Source: Datnioides undecimradiatus
Taxonomy: Eukaryota > Chordata > Actinopteri > Lobotiformes > Datnioididae
Direction: 5' to 3'
Length of the DNA: 64,000 bases
NCBI GenBank assembly: GCA_008933995.1
Contig: WARS01000036.1
Location: 1,526,419-1,590,418, forward strand
The translations under genes were made by a program, and so were the position numbers. Shown here piece after piece: positions 12,401 to 24,157 of this stretch. The stretch's first letter is position 1; every line of letters begins with the position of its first letter. The notes under the pieces were generated by a model. That model saw only the letters and a list, made by a program, of their open reading frames with translations, was not told the DNA's origin and made no database searches.

Positions 12401-15400
12401 ATGTGCTGGTTCCTCTGCAAGCCATACTGGAAATACTATCGGACTATCCAGAGTGACAGACAAACATTATTGCATTTGAGCTGACTGCATTTTATGTGAC
12501 AGAGTCTCAGTTACAGCTGGTACAGTTATAATCCCATGACAGTATATATAATTATATAGCAATTGATCTAGATATTCCATTAAGACATTGTTTAAAATAA
12601 TACTGTAGTTCATCACATTTTATTATATTCTTATTTGGAACTATACCATGGAAAAAAGCCATACAGGAGACAAAGCCTGAGTTAAAAACAAAAGACATAA
12701 CAAGACTGACATTTTTCAAAATCAAAACTTCAAGTTTGCAAATAAGTGTTACAGCATGGTTTAAATGTTGAAATAAATTTACAAACAAACAAAAAACCCA
12801 CACAACCAGACCCGACCAAACACATTAAAATACCTGTTATATAATGTAAACACGTAATACCAGTTTTGATAGAAATGAGACCAATATTTTGTTTTGCTGT
12901 TTTTAAGATCAACAGTTGCAAAATATCAGTCTGGCTTTAGTCAGTCAGTGTAATATAATAACTACAACATTGCATGGAGTAACTGCTGGACAGAATGTCA
13001 ACATAAACTTCTTTGTGCCAAATGTCTAGTAATCTTGTATATCCAGGTTCAATTTCCTGGAAATGAAAATCATCTGGAAGTGAAAATCAATAGAAAAAAC
13101 ACTCGGTGGTAAACACCTAGTTATGTGTTGACCACTTCTATGACTATAAATCATTATTTCAAAAACTGCAAATTTCCAAATTTTAAGCAAAAAATGCAAG
13201 GTGGTCAGTTCTCGGGTATCAGGGATTATCTGTACTTATGGGTGGTTTGCACAAAGACTTTCTTTGCAAGGCTAGCTACTTGTGAAAAATTTCAGCTGGA
13301 TAGTTTCACCATCAGTCTCCTATGTTTGTAAATAGCTGTTAAGCCCCAGTTTAGTTGACTCTCTGTTTGACTGAGGGACAGTTATGCCTTTGGTGTTACA
13401 ATTTTAAAGAATCAGCCCAATTTCCCCTTCATCTTAGTAAGGAACTCCAGCTTATCTATGACAATTAGAGCCTAAATAGAGACTTTCTCAGCAATCTTTG
13501 CCTCTTCAGCCACCAAGATTTTCATGTAGCAGCAGTGGGACTTTTCTACACCACCCTCTCTGTCTCTATATATGACGTTTTCTTAGTGAGAATCAATAGC
13601 TTGTTCAAAGACTCAAGAACACAAAATCCTGCAATGTCAGGACAAGATACCTAGTGTTTCTGTCAGCTCCAAGGGACTAAAACTTTCTTCTCCTCATGGA
13701 CCCTTTCAATCACATGTAGTGGAGAACTCCATTTGGTGGGAGTGTCTGTTGAGACACAGTTTTTTTTTTAAACTGATAATGTACTGCATTGTACTGCAGG
13801 GCATTGTTGTTGGACTTTGGTGGAAGAATGAATGATTTAAATGCCAACAAACCTCGCTTGGGCACACTGGGATGTATTCTCAGATCCTAGCTATGGCACT
13901 GTTTATATAAATCCATCACATGATTGTGATGTTTTTGCAGCTTCATCAAAATAATGCAATGAGATAAACTGAATAAAATTAAACAAAAGAAAATCTGTAT
14001 GCTGTCTATAAACCATTCTCAGTGTCAAATATGTACAGTTGACAGGCAGAGATGTATATTTACAGAACATGCCGATTTGAAGATCAGCTCAACTTATCAA
14101 AAATACACAGAGATTGTGACATTCTGTATCAGCTGGTATGTAGAGAGAAAGGTTTCTTCCAGTTCCAGTTCAGATTTAATCCCACACGCAAAGGAAGAAC
14201 AATATTAGTATTATTAGTTTGTATCTACATCCACATGGTAATGGTTTGTAAGCAGAATCTCAGACAGAAATCTCAACAAATCAGCAATTTATGACAAAAG
14301 CTGTCTTCATTTATCAACAACATTCCAAGAAATGGAGAAAATATGTTTAGTTATTATTCCAAATTTACATTCCAGTTTGTATTGAATGATTGGCTGCAAT
14401 GATCTGAGCTTTTTAAATTACCTCTTGAGCTGAAGATGACCATGACGCCAAGATTTGGATGTGGTCCTCCAAGATAATGTACATTCAGACAATCTCAGTT
14501 TAAGAGAATAGAGCCCTTATAACCCAGAAACATACTTTTTTATATATATAATTCATGTAATTCATGCAATAGTTGATGAACGTCTGCACTTAGGGGGAAG
14601 AAGGCAACGGGTGCCTGCGACATTGGAGCACCACTGTGGATTGTTTAAAAGACCTGGATGTGTCTTTCAAGAAAGTACACACACACACACACACACACAC
14701 CCACACACACACACACTGGTAGCACAGCTCAGTGGATGTTAGTCCACTATTTTGGTCCAGATTTAAATATCTAAACACTGATTAGATGGATTGCCATGAA
14801 ATTTTGTAGAGACATTCCTGCCCCCACAGAATGAATCATACTGTTTGGCGATCCCATTACATTCTCACTCTCTTACACGCTCTGCACTAATTAAAAGGTT
14901 GTTCTCAGGTTTTAGGCTTTTCACATCAAACTGATTTCTCACCATAAATCACGTCTGATTTTAAAAATTGTACAGTAGATAGCTGATCATAAAAACAAAA
15001 ATTATAACTAGTTAACCATCAACTACTTCAACAACTGATATTTGATAATAATTAATTATTATATAAATCATTTTGAAAAAATATGCCAAGTATTTCATGG
15101 TTACAGCATCTCAAATGTGTGAATATGTTGCTTGTAATTGCCTTAACATGGTAGTAAATTAATATTTTACAGGTATTAATCAGACACAATGAGAACCTGT
15201 GGTTCTAGGAAATGATGATAAACACTTATACTCTTTGTACTCTTTTTCTTTTTCTATCAATTTGGGGCTTTAATGACCAAAATTGGATTTTGACCCAATC
15301 ATATTACTGGGCTGTATACTGTGTCACCTTTCCAGGACATAATGATGAAAGTCATTTGGTTAGTGAATAAGGTAATAAAGTGCATTAATATCTGAGATGA

Positions 15401-16604
15401 ACACACTGTCGAGGTTATCCCTAGTGGATAATTGGATTTCTTGTTCTGTTATCTTGTGTGATAAGCCTTTGACCACACCCAACATCACAGATGTGGTCAG
15501 GTTCGGTCACAAGTACAACAAGACAAGTGAACAAATGTCAGCTAATTATGGGGAAAAACAGACTTCATCATCTTCCATTTTATGTTTCACAACGTTTTTT
15601 TTCAATCACTACCAGACCGCTTGCAACATAGAAGTGTCTGTCAAAATGAAAAGTGGGTTCAGTTCAGTCACTAGTAATAACACCTTTGAGAGAAAAATAT
15701 TGCAAGGGAGGCTCAGAGACAATGAGCTTAAAGTTGATCAACCTGACATGAAAGTTGGCAACAATCTAATGACAGTGGACAACAATGTACCCATTTGTGT
15801 CAAGACTGCACCACACAGAGGAACATGAAAGCTTGAGGGAATGGACTCAATTGCAGGAACTGAGATAAGAAACAGTGATAGTTTGAATGTTTTATTTTAG
15901 TGCTTAAGCTTTTAGGTGGTTGAGGCAGGCATACACACCAGTCTGAAAAGACATACAAGTCCAAAAGGAAGCAGGCAGCAAATAAAGTCCATGAACTAGG
16001 CAGATGTTCATCAAAACCAGAAATCCAAAAACACAAAGAACATAAGGAAAAACACAAGGAAACATTCGAGCTTGAGGGCAAATGAGTGATGATGGTACAA
16101 CAGTAAACAAAGGAAGTGACACAACATATTATAGACATAAAGAGGGAAGGCTAACAAGATACAGGTGAAAACATCAACCAAATCAAACACAGGAAACAAG
16201 CACATGGAGACACTTTTCAGAGTAAAACAGGAAGTACCCCAAAAAAGACGGACACGGCCATGACAAAGCTTCCCCCTGTGCCTGTGGGCTCTCATTCCTC
16301 TACTTCTGTTCAGACTGGCAGCAAACTTACTTCTTGAGAAATTTATTTTCAACGAAATTTTTATGTTGCACTAAGGTTTCCTCTAGGCTTGGTAGTAAAA
16401 ACTTTCCAGGAGCTTATTTAATAAAATGGACTAGCTACCAAATGTAGTGACACAAATACTGACACAAATACTTTTTTTTATTTCCGCGCCTCCACATATG
16501 TTGACATACCATGAGTTATCTTATTTAAGCACTTTTCATTATAACACAGAAATTGTACTGAGCACAACTGCATTGTCATCTCTACTGCAATGAACAACCC
16601 CCCC

Positions 16605-16683
<79 letters not shown>

Positions 16684-17999
16684 AGTTTTGCCTGCCACTT
16701 GACTTGTTCAGATTATATGGAGTTTATTGTTTTTTGTATTTAGTGTGATACAACATGCTTGCTTGCTTTTGGGTATAGCCATACTGGAGAAAAATGCACC
16801 AGCTGTGAATTTGTTTCATTCTAACTGCTCAGTGTTTACATTCCACCAAAATGAAGGACAGCACATGGCTGGCGACCAGACACTCTGCTCCACACAGTGA
16901 AGACAAACTCTGACTTAATCTCAACCATAAACTACAGAAAAAAAAAAGTTACATGAAATTATTTTGACCACATTAATATTAATATAACACACAATTTAAA
17001 ATGCCTGTCAAACCATTGCCCATGCTGTACATGGCCTTGTCATATTCCACCTGATTCTTGCATAGACAAGAATACAAGACAGAAATAATAGGTCTCTAAA
17101 TGTGTTATGAGGACATTAAAACTGTGGAATAGTGAAGCTGTGGAGGACTGAATGGAATGGGACGTTTTGGGTGGGTCTGAGTACACAGAGGCTGTGATGT
17201 CATACATCAGTTTCTATGCATTGCTGTGTAAGAACCAGGGTGAATTACAATGTCATACCCTGGTTCACCGGCAAGCTCAGACAGCTCATGTTGCAAGAGA
17301 AAGAAATAGAGGTTGGGTTTAGATAATCATATTCAATATTGGTTAAGCAAGGCAATGACAAAAGCTTATACCAGTTCACCAGTTACATCAGTTCTTAGCA
17401 AATAACTCAGGCATATTACAAACAGCAAACCAGAAGTCCACACTTCCTTTATTGACTCACACTAACTGACACCTTCTCCTGTGCCTCTATTAGCAGCTCT
17501 AGCCCACTAGTTTTTCCTTCCCCAGCTCAGCAGTGGCCTTAGCCTCTCCACAACTGCTAACATCAGAGGCTCCCTTCTCCCCTAAAATATTGTGCTGATC
17601 ATCTGTCTCGAGTGGACACAGACATCTTCAGCATCTCACTGGAGACCTGCCATGTGTCAGTCTGCTTTAAAACTCTGACCATCATTCTCAGTTTCCAAAA
17701 AAACAATAACAACAGGAATAATTCCAACAGAGCCCTTGCCTGGAAGTCTGTCAAAGTGAAGTAATTTGAATACCATTAAAAGCTGCCATTATATTGTTAT
17801 GGAACTGTGTTTATAGAAAGCAAAAACAATACCTTATTTAAATCTGTCTGCAATCTGCAAAAAATAAAATTAAAAAACAAACAAAAAACAAGTATATGCT
17901 CATTTTACACTGTTCTGCATTGAAGAACTGCAGACATAGCTCCAGAACAATGTGAAAGCACATAATGCATATAATAAATTTCCCTCAGGATTAATAAAG

Positions 18000-18053
<54 letters not shown>

Positions 18054-20341
18054 ATGCCGCACCTCATTGCCATTACTGACTCTCTCCCCTCTATATTCCA
18101 AACTCTGCAATTTGCCTACAGAGCCATCAGGACCATAGATGATGCAGTAAGCACTTCATATGTATGTACTCTGCAGCAGACTCATCAACAAAGCTCTGGA
18201 CTGCCGCTTCACTGAATAGATTATTCCACGTGTGAATCAATATTAGTTACACTGAATACTGTGATTTTTTGCACATTCCCTGGACATTACTTTGCAAATT
18301 TCTGCACAACTGTACAACTTTCTACTATAAATTGTGGTCAAATTGCAAAGTTGTAATTGTTTAAATAATATTTTGACAGCACGTTACTGCCAATTCTCTA
18401 TTTATTCTTCTTGACTAGCTGTACTTAATTCCATCTTTATGTTTATTGTTATATGTACCAATAACAAGGTAAATATTTTGTTATGAAAACCCTCTTGGTA
18501 ATTGTTGATCTAATGTTGATTCAAAATACAATACTGCATCACTGCACAGAGTGTAGAAAAACTTCACTGTGAGTTGAAAGTAGTTAAACTGGCTGTTATT
18601 TCTCTTTATTTAGTACTTTGCTCAGCTAAACTGCCCCATACTCAGGCCAAAAATACATCACAGTTCTGACTTGGGTAATAGATAAATATTGGCAGAAACT
18701 GAACAGCATTATCAATGTTAAGTTAACATATATAACATACTTTTCTTGCACATACACAAAGTTTTTTTGAAAATCGAACTGGATATTCATTATTGCTTGA
18801 TAGACCATAGAATGAGAATGTGTGTTATACACACCTAGGTTAGGCAAAACATGTTACTAGTGCAGTAAACCAGCAGGTCTGTCACACTCTACAGTACCAA
18901 GATGTAGAGACAGATATCTTAAAATCTGGACATCCAAAACATCTGCATAGAGAAATACTAAATGAAAATTATAGCATTTTTGTAATTTGGGTGAACAGGA
19001 CTTTCAAAGTTGTGTTTTCTGAAGCCATTTTCTCATATGTTCTTATTTTTCATTTATAGTTACTGTCCATCACAATTTACCATAGACCCAGTTAATTAAA
19101 AAAAATCAAAATATTAAAATTGCTTGACATTCAGTTAACAGTTATAGAAAAAGCTCAAATGCTCATATATGAGGTGCATTTAGAGGAATAGATTTACATT
19201 TACCTATTCGAGATCATGATATCTCAAAGGCTGCTTTGCATAGGCATTAGAACAGAGCCAGTTAGAAGACTTTAAGTAGTCCATTAAATAGCTTTAGTTT
19301 ATTAACAATTTGATGCTATTTAATTATTGTCTTTAACCACTAAATATACATTTTAATGTTATTAATGATTTTCAAAAATAGCATTAATGCACAAATGTTG
19401 TCATAATCACTCTACTGTTTAGGATATGTAATTAATTAAAAAAATATTTTAGGGATACAGGTAGTGATTAGATTTTATCATGGTATCATTTTCAGGGTAT
19501 CTTTATTCATTTATTGTCTGCCCAGCGTTCCCTAATGTCCACGTAGTCGTGATAGTCTATGTTTACAACCATAGTAGACACAGCCTAAGATAAGAATCAA
19601 GCAAAAATACTGATGATTAATTTTCTGTTTACTAATTTCAGCTCTGTATAAAGTAGACCTTTAACTGGTTATTGTAATAACTTTGAAGTTACTTTTTATC
19701 TATAAATTTTACTTTTTAGAAATAGCACTAGAAATATTATTAATATCCTGTGTTGATCTTGAGAAAAATAAAATCTTGACATCACAAATAAAATAGCAAT
19801 TAGAATCGTATATCAAATTATAGATTTTATACAAAATCCTAAATGCGCCTTTTTCTTAATGCCTTTAATGAACTGCGCTACGCAGAGAACTTACAAATGC
19901 ATAGAAATGTTAAAATGAAGATAATCGTGCCTTGCCTAACAAATGTATTAACCGTAAACTTTAAATTGCACGTCATGCACTGATGAGAAATGGTTAAGAA
20001 ACACAACATAAAATGTAGACTACATGATGTGGAATGATTAGACTACATAATCCGATGAGTTTGAGCTGAATTAAGGCGGTCCAATTTAGCTGGTCATTTT
20101 CAGCGATATTTAGTGAACAGACTGGCAGTAACTCACCCAGCAATCCCTCAAACTGCTCGATCGCCAACACCGCGTTGTCCTGCGTACTGTGGTGAAGGTG
20201 GTTAGGCATCTTGGTCATGTTCCACGGCATTGACCGGCACAAGGGAATCCGTACCGACTCACAGGAAGCCGCCCGGACAGCAGCCGGCCACAATGCGCAG
20301 GACATGACCAGAAGAGACAGCGAGAGTCCCGGGGAGATCAT
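2281..20341 (-). CDS. frzb: frzb (sfrp3): secreted Frizzled-related protein, gene span, 3' end incomplete
   Basis: Secreted Wnt antagonist: the Frizzled-type cysteine-rich domain (CRD) binds Wnt outside the cell and a netrin-like (NTR) module follows. Five coding exons were read: 20341-20137, 6924-6676, 4847-4782, 3630-3426 and 2338-2281. All splice phases agree. The protein starts with a hydrophobic signal peptide (about residues 1-24), then the CRD with [46 protein letters not shown] and [13 protein letters not shown], then NTR sequence with RCRC, NNYNYV-like [25 protein letters not shown] and GSIAQKWKD. This is the FRZB pattern, closer to it than to SFRP1/2/5 or SFRP4. The final exon (human RWDMKLRH onward) is not seen and is probably left of the window. 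Intron 1 is about 13 kb. The exon 3 boundary is odd; see its own entry. Orthologue call is very secure; the 3' end is not. Confidence 0.95.
2339..3425 (-). other. frzb intron 4
   Basis: Bounded by donor 3425-3424 (GTATGAG) and acceptor 2340-2339. AT-rich with no coding signal or recognisable repeat. Confidence 0.8.
3426..3630 (-). CDS. frzb: frzb exon 4: core of the netrin-like domain
   Basis: Acceptor TTTCTCCTTCAG, donor TCCAG|GTATGAG. Reads [20 protein letters not shown] (first V split with exon 3), then [38 protein letters not shown] and NKETS, ending in a split Arg codon. It is 205 bp, phase 1 to phase 0/2 as required by exon 5. It matches the FRZB NTR domain closely, including the CLCPPL turn. 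Confidence 0.95.
3631..4781 (-). other. frzb intron 3
   Basis: Bounded by a strong GTGAGT donor (4781) and the TTCAG acceptor at 3631. It contains a small imperfect hairpin at about 4084-4138 (ATAAAATGTG with CACATTTTAT) and nothing else I can name. Confidence 0.8.
4782..4847 (-). CDS. frzb: frzb exon 3: short NTR exon beside a TG microsatellite
   Basis: Using the TGTGTGCAG acceptor, this 66-bp exon reads [19 protein letters not shown] then YNY, in phase with exons 2 and 4, ending at TACG|GTGAGT. It matches human ERCKCKPIRATQKTYFRNN. The human linker of roughly 17 residues just before it (with a cysteine) is missing here; on the minus strand a TG array occupies that place. An older acceptor may lie at 4950-4949, giving a 167-bp exon that would be out of frame. 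The inner part of the exon is certain; its 5' edge is not. Confidence 0.8.
4872..4914. repeat. (CA)n / (TG)n microsatellite abutting frzb exon 3
   Basis: About 21 CA units on the plus strand, followed leftward by a degenerate CA stretch to about 4851. Read on the gene strand it is TG-rich and forms the polypyrimidine-poor run directly upstream of the exon 3 acceptor. Confidence 0.97.
4951..6675 (-). other. frzb intron 2
   Basis: No exon seen. Contains a (TG)n microsatellite at about 6427-6450 followed by TATATA. The 5.3-6.3 kb part has no recognisable transposon coding. Confidence 0.7.
6676..6924 (-). CDS. frzb: frzb exon 2: rest of the Frizzled CRD
   Basis: Acceptor CTGTTCAG before 6924 and donor CCAG|GTATCAG after 6676. 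Reads [20 protein letters not shown] through [17 protein letters not shown] to [18 protein letters not shown]. It carries the conserved CRD cysteines and is 249 bp (83 codons), phase 1 to phase 1. The human counterpart is nearly identical through this block. Confidence 0.96.
9045..9190. repeat. dispersed fish repeat, GCTAACAT-rich type
   Basis: The run of ATGCTAACAT, AACATGGTAACATGCT and TGCTAACATGTTGA followed by TAGTAGGCATAATG has the wording of a repeat I recognise from many teleost genomes. Class unknown to me; edges approximate. Confidence 0.5.
9330..9527. repeat. dispersed fish repeat, TCTTGCCCAAGGA type
   Basis: Contains GTATCTTGCCCAAGGATACT, then a stretch matching 'gggagtgaaccaccaatctc' and 'ctctaagccatagcc', the order of a very common teleost dispersed element. 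Old and diverged. Confidence 0.65.
11820..11888. repeat. 33-bp imperfect inverted repeat (hairpin) in frzb intron 1
   Basis: Arms 11820-11852 and 11856-11888 with a 3-nt loop; by hand alignment three of 33 positions do not match. The arms start AAACTAATGTCA and close on ATATATCTT/AAGATATAT. It could be a small palindromic MITE or a hairpin RNA; no promoter or terminal duplication was identified. Confidence 0.85.
14675..14716. repeat. (CA)n microsatellite
   Basis: CA dinucleotides with one CCA interruption. Confidence 0.95.
14785..14862. repeat. dispersed fish repeat, GGATTGCCATGAAATTTTGT type
   Basis: Begins ATGGATTGCCATGAAATTTT and continues GAGACATTCCTG, then AGAATGAATCATACTG and GGCGATCCCATTAC, the order of a well-known short teleost repeat. 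Confidence 0.65.
15880..16265. repeat. dispersed repeat, same family as 38.9-39.1 and 40.0-40.7 kb
   Basis: Starts near TTTATTTTAGTGCTTAAGC and GTGGTTGAGGCAGGCA, continues with purine-rich 'caaaaaccagaaatcc'-type sequence and ends with AGAGTAAAACAGGAAGTACC and GACACGGCCATGAC. The copy at 40.0-40.7 kb ends with the similar AAAATAAAACAGGAAATGAC. No protein was read; class unknown. Confidence 0.5.
16609..16681. repeat. (CA)n microsatellite, about 36 units
   Basis: Nearly pure CA, one of the longest arrays in the window, with a single CATA interruption near 16649. Confidence 0.97.
17970..18053 (+). repeat. LINE-type 3' tail followed by (ATCT)n
   Basis: AGGATTAATAAAGTATCTAT leads into 13 ATCT units (18001-18053). 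Fish LINE 3' ends often finish in this way, so the array is probably the tail of an inserted element; the body upstream was not recognised. Confidence 0.6.
18054..18470 (+). mobile_element. decayed LINE fragment with RT motif LQFAYR
   Basis: Plus-strand sequence reads [20 protein letters not shown] followed by AVS, matching the LQFAYRxxRSxxDA segment of fish non-LTR reverse transcriptases. The next 250 bp (TTTTTTGCACATTCC, then short AT-rich runs) look like a LINE 3' region. Heavily truncated; no open frame beyond about 60 codons. Confidence 0.55.
20137..20341 (-). CDS. frzb: frzb exon 1: signal peptide and start of CRD
   Basis: The start ATG reads backward from 20341. The first 24 or so residues are hydrophobic ([16 protein letters not shown]), fitting a signal peptide cleaved near AVRA/ASC. 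The CRD begins with [16 protein letters not shown] and runs to [10 protein letters not shown]. The exon ends in phase 1 at a CTGG|GTGAGT donor. The surrounding 20.13-20.35 kb is richer in CpG than its neighbours, as expected at a vertebrate promoter/first exon. Confidence 0.95.
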
Positions 20342-20857
20342 GTCGGACAGTTCAGAGGGGGGGGCACTGAAGTTATAATAGAGCTCTCGGACTTCTCCGT
20401 AAGGTCTTTGTCAGTCGCAGAAAGTTAAATCCAAAATAAAGACGTGACTGTCCCGTTGATTGATGCTTTTCTACTCCTGCTTCTGCTATGCTGCCACTGC
20501 TGTCTGGTCTGCGGGCAGATTAAGGAAGCAGGAGGAGCTGTTTTCCTGACTTTCACCTCTTCTCGTCTTCTATCCCTCCTTCTCTACACCCCCCCCCCCC
20601 CGCTTTCCTCTCTTCTCCCCTTTATTCTCCTCCTCTTTTTCCTCTCTCTTGCCTCTCTTCTTCCTCCTCTCCTCTTATCCACCATGGTGCAGGATAGATT
20701 CCTTTTAAATGAAAAGTCAACACCAGTAAAGCCATTAAAAGCTCAAAGATGTGCGTGTCATTCCATTTCATAAAATCAGTGGTTTATCATTTACTTTAGT
20801 AAAGCTACAAATACAACACTCCATTAAAGTATTTTTAAAGTACTGGATTCAACATTT

Positions 20858-20882
20858 ATATATATATATATATATATATATT
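20858..20882. repeat. (AT)n microsatellite
   Basis: Pure TA dinucleotides followed by TTTT. Confidence 0.9.
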
Positions 20883-21069
20883 TTTCAGTTAAATGTGCTT
20901 ATTTAAAAAGTAAAAGTACTGGTTCCGCAGTAAAATGTATCCTGTGACTGATAATGACTGAGTATGATTCTATCTGCCATTGTTAGGTTGATGCATTAAC
21001 CTGTAAACATTTTACTGCTGATGCTCCAGGTGGAGTTAGTTTTAACAAGATACTTTATAACTACTGATC

Positions 21070-22440
21070 CCCAATTCAGTTCAATTTAAATTTTTGTAAA
21101 GCGCCAAATCACAACAAAGATTATCTCAGGGCACTTAGGATATAGATCAGGTCCAGACCATACTCATTGTATTAATTACACCCTACAGTTCCCACCACTT
21201 GGTAACAGCCACAGGGAAAACCTTCCCTTTAACAGGCAGAAACCTTGAGCAGAGCCTGGGCCTGAGTGGCCATCTGACTTGATCAGTTGGGGGGGCAGAC
21301 AAGCAGACAGAGAGCACACAGCAACACAATACAATAAAGTTTTACATAAGGATGGAATGATAGATCAACTGACAGTAATGGTAGTCTTTATAAAACAATA
21401 GTATTATTATCATAGAGTGGTTAAAGATCCAGACTCTAAAGCTACATAAGAAAGACACAAGAAAGCACGCAACTTTGGGAGAGAGGAGATATTGGGTTAG
21501 TAACATACAATAATGGGATGTGGATGAATACAGATGGAAAGGGAGAACAGCAGAGAGGAGCTTAGTGCCTCAGCATAACTAAGGGCTGGCTTGGGGCTCA
21601 GGTGAGCTAACCTGAGCCAGCTCTGATGATAAGCTTTATCAAACAAACAGGACAGAAACAGACTATTCTTAAGCATGGAGTGGGGTCCTTCCACCAAATT
21701 CAGAATGGGAGTTGGTTCCACAGGAGAGGAGCTTGGGAGCTGAATGCTCTGCCTCCCATTCTACTTTTAGAGGCTATAGGAACAACAAGTCTTCTGGGAG
21801 CACCGTGACCTAGAGGGGTAATAGAATACTGAGCTCTCTAAGATAAGATGATACCTGACCATTTTGGGCTTTATGTGTGAAGAGCTGGATTTTACAGAGA
21901 GGCTAATATAGGAGAGATATGATCTCTTTTTCTTGTTCATATCAGTACTTGAGCTATGCATTCTGGATCAGCTGGAGGGTCTTTAGAGATTTATTTGGGC
22001 AACATGAAAATAAAGAGTTGCAGTAATCCAACCTAGAAGAAACAAATTCCTGAACTAGTTATTCTGTATTCTTTTGTTGCTGATCAAAGCTAACACTGAG
22101 GCTCCTGACAGTGGTGCAGGTGGTCATGGTACTGCTTGCTAACGTAAGTATGTCCTTGTATAATGTATGACGAAGTTTGGGGCCAAGTATAATAACTTGA
22201 GTTTTGTCTGAGATTAGCAACATAAAATTGCAGGTCATCCTTTAGGCAAGCTTGGAATTTAGCCAACTGATTGGTTTCATCTAGCATCAGTGAAAGGTAT
22301 AACAGTGTATGATGTGTGTAACAACAAAAGTTTATGGATGGATTTCTAATAATTGTACATAGTAGGAGCATATATCAGGTAGCATATACAGAACTGGTCT
22401 AAGCACAGAATATTGTGACTAACATTGGTGTGCGTAAAAA
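21070..22440 (-). mobile_element. decayed CR1/L2-type LINE, 3' half, minus strand
   Basis: The minus strand reads IIRNPSINFCCYTHHTLLYL and SLMLDETNQLAKFQACLKDD at 22.2-22.37 kb, a worn copy of the fish LINE reverse-transcriptase block that normally has YADDTQLYLS. Further along (21.65-21.8 kb) the DNA resembles the 'group of FSYQAPLLWNQLP' end of the same protein, and 21.07-21.48 kb is its 3' end, with the familiar ACCTTCCCTTTAACAGGCAG. Truncated at the 5' side and full of changes, so long inactive. Confidence 0.75.
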
Positions 22441-22455
22441 GTGGCATCATAATAT

Positions 22456-22585
22456 CATAATACTACTACTACTACTACTACTAATGATGATAATAATAAC
22501 AACAACAACAACAACAACAACAATAATAATAATAATAATAATAAAACAACAACAACAATAATAATAACAATCATCATCATCATCA
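22456..22585. repeat. compound trinucleotide array (ACT/AAT/AAC/ATC)n
   Basis: Successive runs of ACT, AAT, AAC, AAT and ATC triplets, probably a slipped LINE or SINE tail next to the 5' side of the LINE fossil. Confidence 0.9.
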
Positions 22586-23041
22586 TAACATTAATGTTAA
22601 CTATCTTGCTATGAGTTTGCTATCTATGTTAAAAACTAGTTACTCGTCTATTGAAAATGTTAACAACCTTGGACGCTATCGGCTATCGCTATCTGACAAC
22701 AATTTAGTCTCTGTCAGTATATCGTGGGGTTTGGTGTACCCACTGATAGTTGCAGACAATGGATACCTGGCCAAGACTTTCTCTTCTTTGTGCTGGCCAT
22801 TATTAGCAGTCCAATCAGCATAAGTGTTTTAGGCCAATATGCTTATTACTGTAAATGGATATGTGAATATGAATGCAGAAAAAAAGAAAAAAACCCAAAT
22901 AAAAATCTCTATTGTCATCAGATGATAATCAACTACAAACATAAGCTGCACCCAGTACCAAAATCTCACAGACATATTCTGCATTTGTTTGCAGAATCTA
23001 TTTGTAAAGTGAATATGACCCTGCAAACTGAAGTGAGCATG

Positions 23042-23048
<7 letters not shown>

Positions 23049-23077
<29 letters not shown>
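23049..23077. repeat. (TG)n microsatellite
   Basis: Pure TG array. Confidence 0.95.
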
Positions 23078-23078
<1 letters not shown>

Positions 23079-23377
23079 TAGTAGTAATGGTTGTCAGATG
23101 TTGAAACTTCCCATGTTAGGGTAGAGTTACAGCCAACACATACACACACACACACACATGCAGTCTCTCTGGGTTTTCTGACTCATGGATCAACACGCAA
23201 AGAACTGAGTCAGCACTTTCCCTTCCATCTCTCTTTCACTCTTTCCCTCCACCCTCATTCCTAGTTTCATCCTCCCATTTTGCTTTCTTTTATTTTTGGT
23301 CTCAGTTCACATGATTTGTGTTTGTGTTTTAACGTAAAAGCCTATAGTATTTGACAGGAAAATCTTATCAGTGGAAA

Positions 23378-23379
<2 letters not shown>

Positions 23380-23414
<35 letters not shown>
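23380..23414. repeat. (CA)n microsatellite
   Basis: Pure CA array, followed by a CT-rich stretch to about 23.66 kb. Confidence 0.95.
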
Positions 23415-23415
<1 letters not shown>

Positions 23416-23782
23416 TCCAATGAAATCAGAAACCTTCTCTCCTCATATTGTTTCCTTCTTTTCTATTTCGTCCTTGTGTCCTGTCCTCTCCTCTTTTCTC
23501 CTTGTTAATCCCTTTATCCTTTATTTTCCCTTTCTCTTTTCTTGTATTTCTGTAACAGAAAAAAGAAACTTCTGTAGAAGTCTTACCTCCTTACCTCTCT
23601 CTCCCTCTAACAGTTTCTCTTTTTCTTTTGCCTCTGTCTCTTTCTTTGTATGTGTTTGTGTTGGAGGAATGAAAAGGTCTAATTTTCAAGCATAAAAGCA
23701 GTTTTCTCCCTCTCTGTGTGTATGTGAACATATTCTTGGAAACTAGCAGAATCCTTTCCAACATAAATAAGACTGCAGCTGT

Positions 23783-23783
<1 letters not shown>

Positions 23784-23840
<57 letters not shown>

Positions 23841-24096
23841 TGTGTTTCCATGACTTCAGAGGACATTACATTAACTTACATTAATTTCCTGGACACTAGC
23901 CTTAAACTAACCCTAACCTTACTCTAACCTTAAACCAAGTCTTCATACTAAAATTTAATGATTTATGTTGTGGGGATTTGCATTTTCTTCCCAAAAGGAA
24001 GGTGAGTCCCCACAATGTGACATCCCTGCAAGATTAGTAATATATTTGTGAACACACACATACACACAGACCCACACATACATTCACGCATGAGCA

Positions 24097-24154
<58 letters not shown>
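23784..24154. repeat. dispersed fish repeat with a TAACCCTAACCTTA core, bounded by two CA arrays
   Basis: CA arrays at 23784-23839 and 24101-24154 enclose TTCCATGACTTCAGAGGACA, then CTAACCCTAACCTTACTC, CTTAAACCAAGTCTTCA, GTTGTGGGGATTTGCATTTT and GAGTCCCCACAATGTGACAT. This is a well-known teleost repeat whose middle resembles telomere sequence. Confidence 0.75.

Positions 24155-24157
<3 letters not shown>

Larger units (their letters stand above)
6925..20136 (-). other. frzb intron 1, about 13 kb
   Basis: A large AT-rich intron with no host exon seen on either strand. It holds dispersed repeats (about 9.05-9.2, 9.33-9.53, 14.79-14.86 and 15.88-16.27 kb), a LINE piece with a TATC array (17.97-18.47 kb), CA arrays (14.68 and 16.61 kb) and a 33-bp imperfect hairpin at 11.82 kb. 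The rest (for example 7.0-9.0, 12.0-14.6 and 18.5-19.9 kb) shows nothing I can name. Confidence 0.75.

Noticed and set aside
15397-15828. 143-codon plus-strand frame
   Set aside because: No domain or family resemblance and no splice context. Sits in frzb intron 1 beside a dispersed repeat; likely chance.
20375-20384. TATTATAA-like motif upstream of the frzb ATG
   Set aside because: Only about 35 bases before the ATG, which would leave almost no 5' UTR; not credible as a TATA box.
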